Below, piece after piece: positions 49,801 to 60,425 of a stretch of DNA of 64,000 bases. Position numbers and translations under genes: made by a program. Origin of the DNA: Pectinophora gossypiella (lineage: Eukaryota > Arthropoda > Insecta > Lepidoptera > Gelechiidae); contig NC_065407.1 in assembly GCF_024362695.1 (NCBI RefSeq), positions 4,278,001 through 4,342,000 of the forward strand. The letters run 5' to 3'. The first letter of the stretch is position 1. The number at the start of each line of letters is the position of its first letter. The notes under the pieces are model-generated. The model was not told the origin of the DNA. It worked only from the letters and a program-made list of their open reading frames with translations, and searched no databases.

Positions 49801-52800
49801 CCCGGGCTTTTTGCAGCTGAAAAACTATTGTCTCCATACATCGAAATAGGTCAACAAATTTACGATTTTCGGAACTATTCCATTACTTGTGCTGTAAGAC
49901 CTTCCTTCTTGCCACATGATTATGGCAGAAGTCTCATATCCCTGATTATATCGCGTAAGGGCCCAGTTTTATGTGTTTTAATAATGATAATAACCGCGTA
50001 AGCCTCAAACAATGTATTAAGCTTTGGGTAAATACAGGAAAATCGTAGTAACGAGCACCAAATATGATTTATCTTACCAATAACCACAGGTTGCGTCTCA
50101 GAAAGCAAAATCGACAGCTTTTGCAAGTAAGGCAGGTCCATAACAATGACTCGGTCCAAATGGGGATGAAGAGAAACGTTCGTGTTAGAGAACACGGTCT
50201 TTATGAAACCTTCCCAGTCATGCTGCAAACAAAAAGAAATAGATTAATATCTAGAAATGTTGAATAGCATGTTACGTGTTTGTTTTTTTTGCCATGGTAT
50301 CGAACTTTTTTAATCTTTCTACACGCTTGTTTAAATGATTCAGCTGATTTCATATCATAGGTGGTGTAGACAGGTATAATATAGTAAATTATATAAAACT
50401 TTTCTCATATTATAATGGTAGGTATTCTAATGTCGTAAGGCCCGAATACTTTTCTGGAAATTCGGGCCTTACGAAGTTAAATCAGTAAGTTTAAAGATAT
50501 TATGATAGTTACGAATGATTTAACCCTTTTCTCGCGTTCACCCTGACTACTTGTGGGATATAGCCGTGATCTTATTTATTTGTTTTCTTTTCTTTTCTTT
50601 TCTTCGGGTAACTTACAGCATTAATAATTGTTAAATAGTAACTGAATTGACTGGACGAGCTCGGTGGTGCAGCGGTAAACGCGCTCGGTCTGCGATTGTT
50701 GAGTTAAGCAACTTTCGCAAAGGCTGGTCATAGGATGGGTAACCACAAAAAAAAAGTTTTCATCTCGAGCTCCTCCGTGCTTCGGAAGGCACGTTAAGCC
50801 GTTGGTCCCGGCTGCATTAGCAGTTGTTAATAACCATCAATCCAAGCTGGGCCCGCGTGGTGGTTTAAGGCCCGATCTCCCTATACATCCATAGGGAAGG
50901 CCCGTGCCCCAGCAGTGGGGACGTTAATGGGCTGATGATGATGATGATGAACTGAATATAAACTAATAGCCATTTATAAACAACCACATACAGTGATGTA
51001 CTATGTTTGCATACCTACGTACTGGTGCGTTTTTTGACGACTGGGTTTTCGCGAGTTTACCGCTTGGACATCCTCAGCTCAACTCGGCCGGTCGTGACGT
51101 ATTGAAGTAGCATATCGAAATACGCGGCCCGGTCACTACGAATGCGATCTCTATGTATCATTGTAAACTTTCGTTACCTCTTTCCACTGCGCAGGCCCAC
51201 CACCAGACCCAGACACCAGCTGCGATACACTGACTTCATGGAACAAGTGGGTACCGCTTCTCCGCACTTCTATCGGCGTCATTATCTGGAAAATATTTTA
51301 AAATAATCAGTCAAGCATCCAAATTATTATGTGTTAGTAGACCTTAAACCACTAAAACACAATAAAAAAACTAAACAAAAAAAAAACACAAAAACAAAAC
51401 ATAAAAACAAATCACTAAAACATAACATAACATAAATAGCCTATATACGTCCCACTGCTGGGCACAGACCTCCCCTCAATCAACCAGAGGGGGCTCCACT
51501 AAAACATAAGAAAGACAAAATTTCGCATGTACAGGATGAGAAGCCGATGGATTGCGGGTTCAAATCCGAAGAATCAGATGTTTTCGATTTAATTTTCTCT
51601 TTGTAAGTTTCCCTAAGCATGGGTGAGTGATTTAAAATCAAAAATCCACTAAATCATTATCGATGTTTATTATTCTTAAGAATCTTTCGATTTCGCACTT
51701 CTTGGTTAAACGAAAGCGTAACCTATGTAAATACAGATTAACAAAACGTCATAGAGAAAGGTACAGAGCGTATTAATTAAACCGCTGTACAAACTTAAAA
51801 TAAAAATATAATAAAACCAAGCATCAATCGATTCGATTCGCGATGGCTTGAAATCGTCTGACCTTGGGCTATAGCCAAAATGCTTTTCGATTTCGTTAAC
51901 GCCTTAAAGATAATTGAATTTGTTTTCTTAACAAGTAGGTCTGGTTAAAAAGGCCGCTCCGAATCGCGTACCCTGTGGGAAAGTGCTCATTACGCTGGCG
52001 GCGTCTCCACCCTGGCTTGCTAGATTATAGAATGATTATGAAAATGTATTGACATAAAGTTATAGTCACTCTAAGCAACGAATCTAGAGTTTCGGTGTAA
52101 TTCGGATAGCTTGGTCTAATCCAAGCAACTGATTAGACCCTTTTCTCATAATTTTCCTTAGAGGTTCTTACTCACAGAAGGGGGCAGGTAAAAACCAAAT
52201 ACGGGACCTCACAGGTCACTGCGGGCTCAACAAGCACCTACATGGAATGGAGCTGACTTACTTACTCTCACAAGGGGCTAGGTAAGAAACCAAATACGGG
52301 ACCTCACAGGTCTCTGTGGGCTCAACAAGCACTTACATGGAATGGAGCTGACGTACTTACTCTCACAAGGGGCCAGGTAAGAAACCAAATACAGAACCTC
52401 ACGGGTTACTGCGGACTCTACAAGCATATACGTAGAACGGAGATGTGTCCCCTTTATGCAGATTCTGTTCAAAGGAAGATGCGACGCCATCACATTTACT
52501 GTGCAGCTGTGAGGCCCTTATACATAGTAGAAGCCGGATACTGGGAGGCCATAATAATGGACCCCCAGAAAGTCATAAAGCTTCCTCGCAAAAAGACACT
52601 GAATCTTAACAAGCGGATCGGTCTAGAGGAGGATTTTGAAATTGAAGACATGATCACAATAGATATCTCAAAGGCGCAGTAGACGTTCTGACTGTACCAG
52701 GTCGACCCCTTTTTGTCTAATATAATCATAATAATATAGTCACTGTAGCACACTTGTTACCCGGGTGCTGTTCAGCTTACCTTAGCAAGACTTTTGCTGA

Positions 52801-55800
52801 TGCTGATGATGTCATCAGCGAAGCTGACGGCGTCGGTCTCGGGGTCAGCTATGGTGATCATCGCCTTGATGTAGCGGTGGTACTGGTCCAACTCGTGCGC
52901 AAACTGATCAGGTTGGAGCAAGTAGCGCTCGCTGAAGCCTGGGGATACTTGCTCGATCTGGAAATAAGATGTAAGTATCAAGAAAAATGTCGTTTCTTTG
53001 AAAATAGCTAAGAAATGTATGTTAGCAGCTCTTTCTTTCTTAAACATCAGATTAAATTTTGCCCTCTAGGAAAATTAAGATGTCGATTCTGGCAAACACA
53101 AAGTACTAAAAATGTTATTTTGTTATTTATTCGACAGCTAACTAACATAATGATATTTAGATTTGTCTTTTTTTTTTCAATATAATATTACGTAGCATAA
53201 CATTACGTCTGTATCTCCGAAGGGGTAGACAGAGTGCACCCAGTCCACAGCAGCTACTCGTATATTTAATATAATGTTCAGTTTAGTTTTAACACGGATT
53301 TTATTATAACTAAGTAAGTAAATCTAGAGGCATAGGACGACCCAATAGTAATCCTTACACTAAGGTTAATGAGGTCAGTCATTCATTTTACAACCCACAC
53401 GAGAAAAGGGGATGTAAATCTATAGAAATAAATAAGTACTTAACCCTTATTTGTTCGCTCCGAACTAAAATAGTTGTTATTTTTGTGCTCAGACGGATTG
53501 TTTAAGTCTAGTCTTACGAGAAGTTACGGTCTAGAGACTGCATAGACAAGTAGAAACCCATGCAGTCACGGCAAATAAACTTGTTATAAAGTACAGGAAA
53601 CAAAGTGTAGACAACTTTTGATAAGATTGAACTGTCAAGATGTATGGTATCAAGTATTTATATCTCCTGGGAATCGGAAGATATTTCTATGGGACTGGGA
53701 GCCAACAAAAAACATAGAACGCGTTCAGTTGGACTTCTCGTAAATGTCGTAAAAACAGATAGTCGGTACAAGTGTCTGAATAGACAGAAACCTGTCCGTT
53801 TTTATCCTTCTATGCATGTTAGAATTGGTATTATTATATTCCGATTAAGTACTAAAATAAAGACAGAGCTAAAGGTGTCAAAAAACGATTTTTTTCTTCT
53901 ATGTACTTACAACTTATTTATGAATATTAAGAAAGAAAAATGTAAAAATGAGTGCGACATTTTTACTTAATTTTTTGGGCTTAAGTATATAAATGCTAAG
54001 TGAGACCCTTTGACCACCACCACTATTGTTGACCAGTCCATACACAAAATTACAATTTGCCTCAATGTTTACTGTCTATTTATTTGTACTCTTTGTGCAA
54101 GTTGTTTTTATTAATTACGTGTTTTGATTGTAAGTTTTGTGTTATTCCGTGTTTTGTTTTTATTTGTTACTTTGGTGTCCCTATATAATAAATATTTCTT
54201 TATTTCTTTCTTTAGGGATTACGGACGTAAGTATATCTTTATACCTATGTGGGAATCGTAATACAAAGTCAAGGTTTGCGTCGTTGACCGTTAGTACGTC
54301 ATCCTTGACGGATTTTAATCGAGACGTGCTCGTAATTAGATTGTCGATAAACATTGTAAGGGCGTTTTCGCACTAGATCCGATTTCTATCCGATCCGAGA
54401 GAATGACGGAAAATTACTAAGCGAAATCGGATGGATGGAGTGCGTAAGCTACCAAACAAATTACTATTTCGGTAGTCACTTTTAAAGATTTACGCACTTT
54501 ATATCTACATAAGGTAAACGCTCCTATTACCGCCAGGTTAAGCTATGCTCTGATTACCTCTCAGAAATTAAGTACTTCTGTATTTGCTAGTGCAGCTTAT
54601 TTATTTTATTTGTATTGTTATGACTGTCTTCTGCTAAATACATCAAGAATTTTTAATTTTGAGTGAATATTTTGGATAAAAAATAATTTTATGTCCGAAA
54701 ACTCACTTTCCTCTATTACCGCCACATAAATTGCGGTTTCTTTCTATTACCGCCTTTGCTGCATCGAATACCGCCAACGAGATATCTAACCAACTATTCA
54801 GGTACAATAAAATACTTTATTTAAAAAAAAGTTGTTTTTACCACTGTTAATGTAGTTAATAGATACATAAATTGGGAAGGCACTGTCTCTCAAAATACAG
54901 GTTCACCTAGTTTGAAAGACAGCGTTCCAACAAAAACTGTAAACGAACTGTTTTCAATAATCATCATCATCAACAGTCGTATGACGCCCACTGCTGGGCA
55001 TAGGCCTCCCCCAAGGATCTCCACAACGATCGGTCCTGCGCTGCCCGCATCCAGCGGCTTCCCGCCACCTTCACCAGATCGTCGGTCCACCTTGTAGCGG
55101 GCCTACCCACTGAGCGTCGTCCGACACGTGGTCGCCACTCCAGAACCTTTCCGCCCCAGCGGCCATCGGTTCTCCTCGCTATGTGTCCTGCCCACTGCCA
55201 CTTCAGTTTTGCAATTCTCCGAGCTATGTCGGTGACTTTAGTTCTCCTGCGGATCTCCTCATTTCTGATTCGATCAAGCAGGGAAATACCGAGCATAGCT
55301 CTCTCCATTTCCCGCTGAGTGACACCGAGCCTCCTCACGAGACCCATAGTAAGCGGCCACGTCTCACTGCCGTAGGTCATCACTGGCAACACGCGCTGGT
55401 CAAAGACTTTCGTCTTGAGACACTGGTATTTTGGACGAGAAGATATTCCGCAGCTTCCCGAACGCTGCCCATCCGAGTTGGATCCAACGAGAGATCTCTT
55501 TTTCGAAGTTGGACTTACCTAACTGGATTATTTGTCCTAGGTAAATGTACTGGTCTACAACTTCGAGTGTAACGTTCCCAACCTGAACTGGAGTGGGTGC
55601 GACATGGTCGTTGGACATAATTTTTGTCTTTGCTATGTTCATGCTAAGACCCACTCGTTGGGATGCGTTACTGAGATGCTCGAGCATGGTGTTCAGTTCT
55701 TCCAGGGTCTCAGCCATTAGGACTATATCATCGGCAAATCGAAAGTGCGTCGAGTACTCACCGTTGATGTTGTTGCCAAATCCTTTCCAGTCCAGAAGCT

Positions 55801-58800
55801 TAAAAATATCCTCCAATGCAGCAGTGAACAGTTTCGGAGAGATGACATCTCCCTGTCTCACTCCTCGCTGCAGTTGGATCGGATTAGAGCTCTGGTTCTG
55901 TACTCGAACTGACATAGTGGCGTTTTGGTAGAGGTCCCTTAGCACTTCGATGTACCTATCGTCCACTTGGCACCTCGGAAGAGACTGTAACACCGCTCAG
56001 GTCTCGATCGAATCAAAGGCTTTCTCATAGTCCACAAACGCCAAGCAAAGTGGCAGATTATACTCTTCGGTCTTCTGTATAACCTGCCGCAGCGTATGGA
56101 TGTGGTCTATGGTGCTAAAGTCTTTTCGGAAACCGGCTTGTTCGGGAGGCTGGAAGTCGTCAAACCTGCAAGCGAGACGATTCGTAATGACCCTCGAAAA
56201 CAACTTGTAGACATGGCTCAGAAGCGAGATAGGTCTGTAGTTCTTCAGTAGGGCTTCATCACCTTTCTTGAAGAACAGGATCACCTCGCTTCCGCTCCAT
56301 GCCCTCGGCGTTTTGCCCTGAAATATGACGGAATTGAAGAGCCTCTGGAGGGCTTTGAGTATTGGCGTTCCGCCCGCTCTCAGAAGTTCTGCTGTGATTC
56401 TGTCATCTCCTGCCGCTTTGTTGTTTTTGAGCTGTTTGAGGGCCATCCTAATCTCGTACAGGCTGACGTCCGGGATATCTTCAGTGTAGTGTCGGGTAAG
56501 CTTGGCTCGAGGGTCTCGAGCCATGCTTTCGCCTAATGTTTTCGTGGAATATAGCTGTCTATAGAAACTCCCAATCTCCCTCAGGATTTCGGAAGTCGAC
56601 GAAATGATTCTGCATGAGAAGTTTTCAATAAACTTTATTATTATTGTTATTTTTTTATTAAATTAATTATGACATAAACTACAGAAAAATCTTTTGGTTT
56701 CATAGATTTATATACATAATTGACGTCTGTCTCTGTCCATCCGTCTGTCTCTGTCCGTCCGTCTGTCCATCCGTCTGTCTCTGTCTATCCGTCTGTTTCT
56801 GCCGGTCCAACTGTCTCTGTCTATCCGTCTGTCTCTGTCCGTCTGTTTGTCCATCCGTCTGTCCATCCGTCCGTCTCTGTCCGTCCGTCTGTCTCTGTCC
56901 GTCCGTCTGTCTCTGTCCGTGCGTCTGTCTCTGTCGTCCGTCTGTCTCTGTCTGTCCTTCTGTCTCTGTCTATCCGTCTGTCTCTGTCCGTCCGTCTGTC
57001 TCTGTCTGTTTTTCTGTCTCTGTCTGTCCGTCTGTCCCTGTCCGTCCGTCTGTCTCTATCTGTCCGTCCGTTTCGGTCTGTCCGTCCGTCTGTCTCTATC
57101 TGACCGTCCGTTTCGGTCTGTCCGTCCGTCTCTGTCAGTCCGAAGAATAATGCATCACCCTGTCTATAAATCATAAGAGGGAATCTATGGTGGCGGTAAT
57201 AGAAACATGTATGTAATTTCTGTGTTTTAATTTCCGCCACATAAAAATTAGCCTTAAGAAAACAAATAAATATTCAAAATGAGAGCTACGTATGTAATAA
57301 CCAGTTTCAAAGCATATTTTAATAAATATATAAAGTATTTAAATTAGAAATTCATAATTACTTCAACTACTTGTTCATACATTTCTTAAAAAAATACATT
57401 AACTTATATGCAGCACAGGATACTTGAATTCCACCAAATGTGTGGCGTTAATAGATTTTAATATAGTTCATGAACCATACTATAAAATAAGATGATAACA
57501 TTATGAATGATTGGGCATGTTACCTTAAATAATTAAAAAATACAAATATCATACAAATATCGATCGCCGCCATAGGTGGCGGTAATAGTAACCAAACTGC
57601 AAATGTATGCTTCTATCACCGCCACATTTTAAAACTCAAATTAATCATTTAAAACTAACACAAATATCAAATATAGCATGCTTTCTCAGTTCTTAAACGT
57701 ATTAACAAGTAGTTATAATTACTAAAATGAAGAAAAATATGTTTCATCGGACACAAAACCTTAAGAAAAAAATGTTGTATGCTTATGCATTTCAGTAGTG
57801 GCTTGTATGGAGCGCGTTGCTTGCGCGGACACTGCACACTTACAGACCAATCACAAATTAGACTGTTGTTGCCCACGCTCAGGGGTATGTTCGTTTCATA
57901 GTCAATTAATACATGTATCTTTTGACATTTGAATCAATTTTCTATCTCGGACACAATTCAAAATATCCGCAATTTAAAAAAGGTGGCGGTAAACGATGTC
58001 GATTTTTGGGTGGCGTTAATAGGAGCGTTTACCTTAGGATTTTTTTATCTTATGTATTTAACATTTCATCACGTACCAACCCGTCCGTTTACTATAAACT
58101 ATTTCAGTACTTACTTTAAATTTGGTTATTTGCCGGATTCGGAGTGCGAAAACGCGATTAGACGCCAAATTCTGTGTTAGTTGACACGTGTTACGGAAAG
58201 CATGCAGATGGTCTAATTAGTTTTTTTTACGAGGTGTTTGTTCGTGAGGAAATTTTTTGGCCATTATTATTATTCATTTATTCATTATATTGAATTGTTA
58301 CCTACTTTTTATACACTAATACGTAGGTAAGTATGTTTTTTTATAAATATATTTGGGAATACCAGCTAACTATAATGTATTTACGTAAGAGTACGTAATG
58401 TTTTTCACCGCACATATAAATTCAACTTTACGGATTTACCTACATTAACGCAGAAATTGTTAAATTATAAGAAACGCGTGTGGAAATCTCAAAGACAGAA
58501 GTTTTTTTTATTATAAATATTCAGGAATGATGGCGTTGACTGCGACTAAATTAAAATGAACCAATAATGCAATTATTTCAGTGGAAAAAATATTGTATGT
58601 AGCGTGATTAAAATTGCGTTTTGAACTGAAAAAGCAAATGACACAACGCGACAACGGCGACTCCCCGAACGGAATCCGTTCGGGGAGTCGCCGTTAAAGC
58701 AATGATCATAAGGTGTTGGTGGACGTCCTGAGATAAAAGGGCCTCACTCAGCACAAGTCGCGGCGTGAACCACGACGCTGGTATTGTGGACCCTGTTGTG

Positions 58801-60258
58801 TGAGGCACGAACGTCGCGTCTACTTCAAGAATCTTGGCAAGATGTAAATTTGTTAGAAAAGGTAATTTGAAAGGGCCGTGCAACAATTTTAGCCTGACTT
58901 ATTGTAGATATGGCTTTCACTACTTGGCCGAACAAATGGGGAACGCTGAGGGCTCACACCCGGAGTAACTGGACTGTTATCCCCTATACTTTTGTAACCG
59001 TGAACAGTTAACTTTAGCCTCGGTAATTGCATCGCGCCTCATGTCTTTTTGGCGCCTTACAAAACGTACAACACTTACCACAACTCGATTCCGGCTGGTA
59101 TTCCTAACATCCTCAGCCACTTGAACTCCTAGCAGCACGTTCAGTCCAAGCATCCGTCTCCCTCTCGCAGCGGTCTCTTCCCAGGTGAAGTTGGTGCTTA
59201 CTTCCGACGGAGGACGCGGCGGCAGACCCAGGGTCTGCAGCAGCCTCTGGATTGGCTTGATGCCTTCTTCTTCTAGTTTGTCTGGATATAGAAAATTTAT
59301 TTTTTATGTTTGTTATATCTGCAATCAGTGTTTTTTTTTTACTATGAGCAGATTTGTTACGAGCAAAATTTCAGGTAGCGGGTATCCTCCATTGAGAACA
59401 ACAACTCATAATTATAAGCTAAGCTATGACTACTCATTCTTCTGAATTAGAAAGTTTGATTGGTTAGCTGGATCGCTACTTCATTCGAATTTTAAACTTT
59501 GCTCGATAGTTTAAGACTGAACCTCCGATTTATTTGAGGATAGAAAGATAGATTTATTAGTCAGTTACAACACACTCAGCATAGGCCTCACTTAGATAAA
59601 CAAATAAACATCTATGGATGGTATAAAAGTGTTTGGTGGATGGTACCACACTGGGCCACTACTGGTTAGTGGTGAAACTTCACGTGTCCTTTGAGATCTT
59701 TGGAATTATCTCGGATACGGAACTTATTTTTTTGCGAATAATAATAATATTTATAATTTGCGAGTAGTAAGTAAGTTAACAAAATAGTTGGTTTTCCCGA
59801 ATGTTTTTCAAGTATAAACAATAGATAGGTAAGTAATTACATTATTTATTTGGGAAAACCATAAACTTAAGTTAAATCATCATAAAGAGGCGTCATTTGC
59901 AAAATATCATCCAAACTTATTTGTACTGTGAATGGATGAAACAATTATTTTAAATGTCGAATTTGCTCACTTCTTTAATTAAAGTTCTTTTGAATATCGA
60001 ATTCGCTCTTACCAGTATTAACGCAAGTCCTATACAACGCTTTAGCCTTCAGCACACTTGAGGGCATTTCCTCGTCATCTCTAGCTTCGAGCAGCTCCTT
60101 CAAGTCGGTGACGAGTCTTTCCCTCAGCTTAGCGAGCTGGTCCCAGGATGTCGCCCAGTCTGGCACTGGATTCTTCTTGATCCATCCTCCGCAGGCGAAT
60201 TCGTAGAAGTCCGTACACGGATCCACATCTTTGTTCAACGCGTCGAGAATTCTTGAAG
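37828..60258 (-). CDS. Neprilysin-like M13 zinc metallopeptidase, 14 exons, 5' incomplete
   Basis: Exons in coding order: 60258-60013, 59281-59079, 52957-52781, 51285-51178, 50222-50078, 44904-44690, 44206-44030, 43417-43314, 43240-43182, 42525-42477, 41283-41216, 40532-40399, 38983-38813, 38004-37828. All join in frame with GT/AG introns to about 677 codons, the size of the M13 ectodomain. The first exon seen has DPCTDFYEFACGGW. The zinc site GHEVTHGFDD (HExxH) is in 41216-41283, and the third ligand, in GENIADNGG, in 38813-38983. The substrate-binding NAFYS motif is in 43182-43240. The protein ends CILW, as M13 enzymes end CxxW. These are usually type II membrane ectoenzymes that cleave small peptides. 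The exons for the cytosolic tail and membrane anchor were not found and should lie upstream of 60258, perhaps beyond 64000. All catalytic residues seen are intact. Introns carry many repeats. Confidence 0.95.
38385..38475 (-). mobile_element. Decayed SINE 3' fragment
   Basis: GTGTACATCCCACTGATAGG followed by CTCCTCAATCAATTATAGG resembles the tail half of the SINE family at 63061-63400, inverted, with many changes. Confidence 0.5.
38590..38760 (+). mobile_element. LINE 3'-end fragment
   Basis: GGAAGGCAAGAGGGAAACC and AGCATGGAGAATGCTACACC followed by GAGCGTGGCTCTTAAA-like sequence match the tail of the LINE remnant at 41330-41645 and, inverted, 62765-62890. It ends with GATGA-type repeats. Confidence 0.65.
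39135..39345 (-). mobile_element. SINE fragment, CCCCGAAGGGG family, decayed
   Basis: CACTCCTCGCCAGTTAGG, GAACCTATCGCCATCAACTG and GAGCCCGAGCTATTCGAA place it with the SINE at 33535-33860 on the same strand. Confidence 0.65.
41330..41645 (+). pseudogene. LINE C-terminal remnant
   Basis: Plus-strand reading gives KMIGHL near 41370, then GRGRPIRAYMEKTK near 41510, then DRQWRMLHR near 41590, the order at the C-terminus of many insect LINEs. A 12-bp inverted repeat (ACCAGACACAAT and its inverse) lies at 41410-41443 within it. It sits in an M13 gene intron. Confidence 0.7.
41720..42310 (+). pseudogene. 5'-truncated LINE, C-terminus and 3' UTR
   Basis: An open frame at 41836-42111 contains HTYNTRNKNKIVV and FYNKIPDNILNL, a C-terminal module common in insect non-LTR elements. 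A 3' UTR follows, ending in ATTCTGATTCTGAC repeats. The UTR is also found inverted inside the MULE (15590-15790). Confidence 0.75.
42585..42850. mobile_element. Decayed SINE with a poly-C run
   Basis: CATGCTTCGGAAGGCAAGTTAAACC and AACACCTCCACCGAACCGC-like blocks recall the 63061-63400 SINE family. A run of more than 20 C near 42750-42772 interrupts it. Confidence 0.5.
43490..43605. mobile_element. SINE fragment, other family
   Basis: ACCCTGGTGTCAGGGTTACT with GAGCCGCCAAAGGCCCCTGA is a repeat type common in moths; a short piece (CAACCCACACGAGA) recurs near 53390. Confidence 0.45.
45020..45190 (-). mobile_element. LINE 3' tail fragment
   Basis: An (ATCAA)n run at 45023-45043 followed by ATACTTTATTGCACACAACA and AGCAATTTCTTCCAGGCAAC is the inverted 3' end of a non-LTR element. 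Copies occur near 24905, 25800 and 9250. Confidence 0.7.
45288..49540. repeat. Higher-order array: three units of 254-bp repeats
   Basis: Three head-to-tail units start CTAGATGTCGCGTGG at 45288, 46355 and 48182. Each has a unique head with GCAAGCTGCTCGCGTG, then 3, 6 or 4 copies of a 254-bp monomer, then a tail with GGGAGAACAACCCTGTCAG and (CAGT)n, ending GCTTTATATAATATAA. The monomer landmark TATGGCGGCCATCTTG lies at 45536, 45791, 46044; 46604, 46860, 47115, 47369, 47623, 47875; and 48455, 48717, 48971, 49224. Read on the minus strand, each unit ends in CTAG followed by T with a short hairpin before it, as Helitron-type elements do. It lies in an M13 gene intron. Confidence 0.92.
50433..50474. 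repeat. 15-bp inverted repeat
   Basis: TCGTAAGGCCCGAAT and its exact inverse ATTCGGGCCTTACGA are separated by 12 bases. It lies in an intron; no gene is linked to it. Confidence 0.93.
50655..50950 (+). mobile_element. tRNA-related SINE
   Basis: Starts GAGCTCGGTGGTGCAGCGGT and ends GACGTTAATGGGCTGATGAT followed by (GAT)n. Same family as 30780-31077. AACTGAAT occurs on both sides (about 50639 and 50950) and may be the target duplication. Confidence 0.88.
51425..51497 (-). mobile_element. SINE tail fragment
   Basis: CTATATACGTCCCACTGCTG through CTCCCCTCAATCAACCAGAG matches the 3' part of the SINE at 20367-20775, same strand. The tRNA-like part is missing. Confidence 0.8.
52167..52440. repeat. 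Tandem repeat, 95-bp unit, three copies
   Basis: CTTACTCTCACAAGGGGC or a variant begins copies at 52167, 52261 and 52356; each has ACCAAATACGGGACCTCACA. The third copy is the most diverged. Intron of the M13 gene. Confidence 0.9.
54000..54222 (+). mobile_element. LINE 3' UTR fragment
   Basis: The segment ends ATAATAAATATTTCTTTATT plus TTCTTTC, the form of a non-LTR 3' tail in moths. No coding part remains. Confidence 0.5.
54961..56618 (-). mobile_element. RTE-type LINE, 5'-truncated, recent
   Basis: GTTTTCAATAA at 54950-54960 and 56619-56629 is an 11-bp target duplication. The element ends at its 3' side in (ATG)n (near 54965), as RTE elements do. It contains most of the reverse transcriptase and the C-terminus but no endonuclease. 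Its insertion split the TATTACCGCC TIR element. Confidence 0.9.
54970..56524 (-). pseudogene. RTE-type reverse transcriptase, two lesions
   Basis: The protein enters within the fingers (NKAAGDDRITAELL, KNYRPISLLS), has AFVDYEKAFDSIE, RGVRQGDVISPKLF, and the catalytic FADD motif in RFADDIVLMAE, then YGSETW and a C-terminus with GRPATRWTDDLVKVAG. A TGA at about 55995 interrupts it where a TGG would be expected. A one-base frameshift near 55420 separates the last block. It is otherwise open, so the loss is recent. Confidence 0.9.
56728..57165. repeat. Minisatellite, CTGTCTCTGTCCGTC unit
   Basis: About 440 bases of imperfect repeats of CTGTCTCTGTCCGTCCGT. Long serine-valine or arginine-aspartate frames on the two strands are repeat products. 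Confidence 0.95.
58653..58695. repeat. 43-bp near-perfect GC-rich palindrome
   Basis: Arms of 21 bases are exact reverse complements around one central base at 58674; each contains GGCGACTCCCCGAACGG or its inverse. It is far more GC-rich than its surroundings. It lies in the intron between M13 exons 52781-52957 and 59079-59281. Confidence 0.95.
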
Positions 60259-60366
60259 CTGGAAGATGGAAAAGTAAGGGTCAATAAATATTAATTTATG
60301 TTTTATTTACTTAATAAATTAAGTAAATGTGTATTCAATAGCAAATACTAACTCTAATATTACAGT

Positions 60367-60425
<59 letters not shown>

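Larger units (their letters stand above)
54360..58156. mobile_element. Candidate TIR element with TATTACCGCC repeats
   Basis: GGCGTTTTCGCACT at 54361 and its inverse AGTGCGAAAACGC at 58143 mark the ends; inside them GGTAAACGCTCCTATTA (54521) pairs with its inverse TAATAGGAGCGTTTACC (58017-58033). CTATTACCGCC or its inverse recurs near 54531, 54713, 54747, 57190, 57577 and 57980. The middle is filled by an RTE LINE (54961-56618) and a minisatellite. No transposase is seen, and target duplication is unclear. Confidence 0.6.

Noticed and set aside
56720..57240. Frames of 109-139 codons rich in Ser/Val or Arg/Asp
   Set aside because: Minisatellite translation; open on both strands.
58608..58886. 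92-codon minus frame over the palindrome
   Set aside because: No domain, and one end is formed by the palindrome itself.
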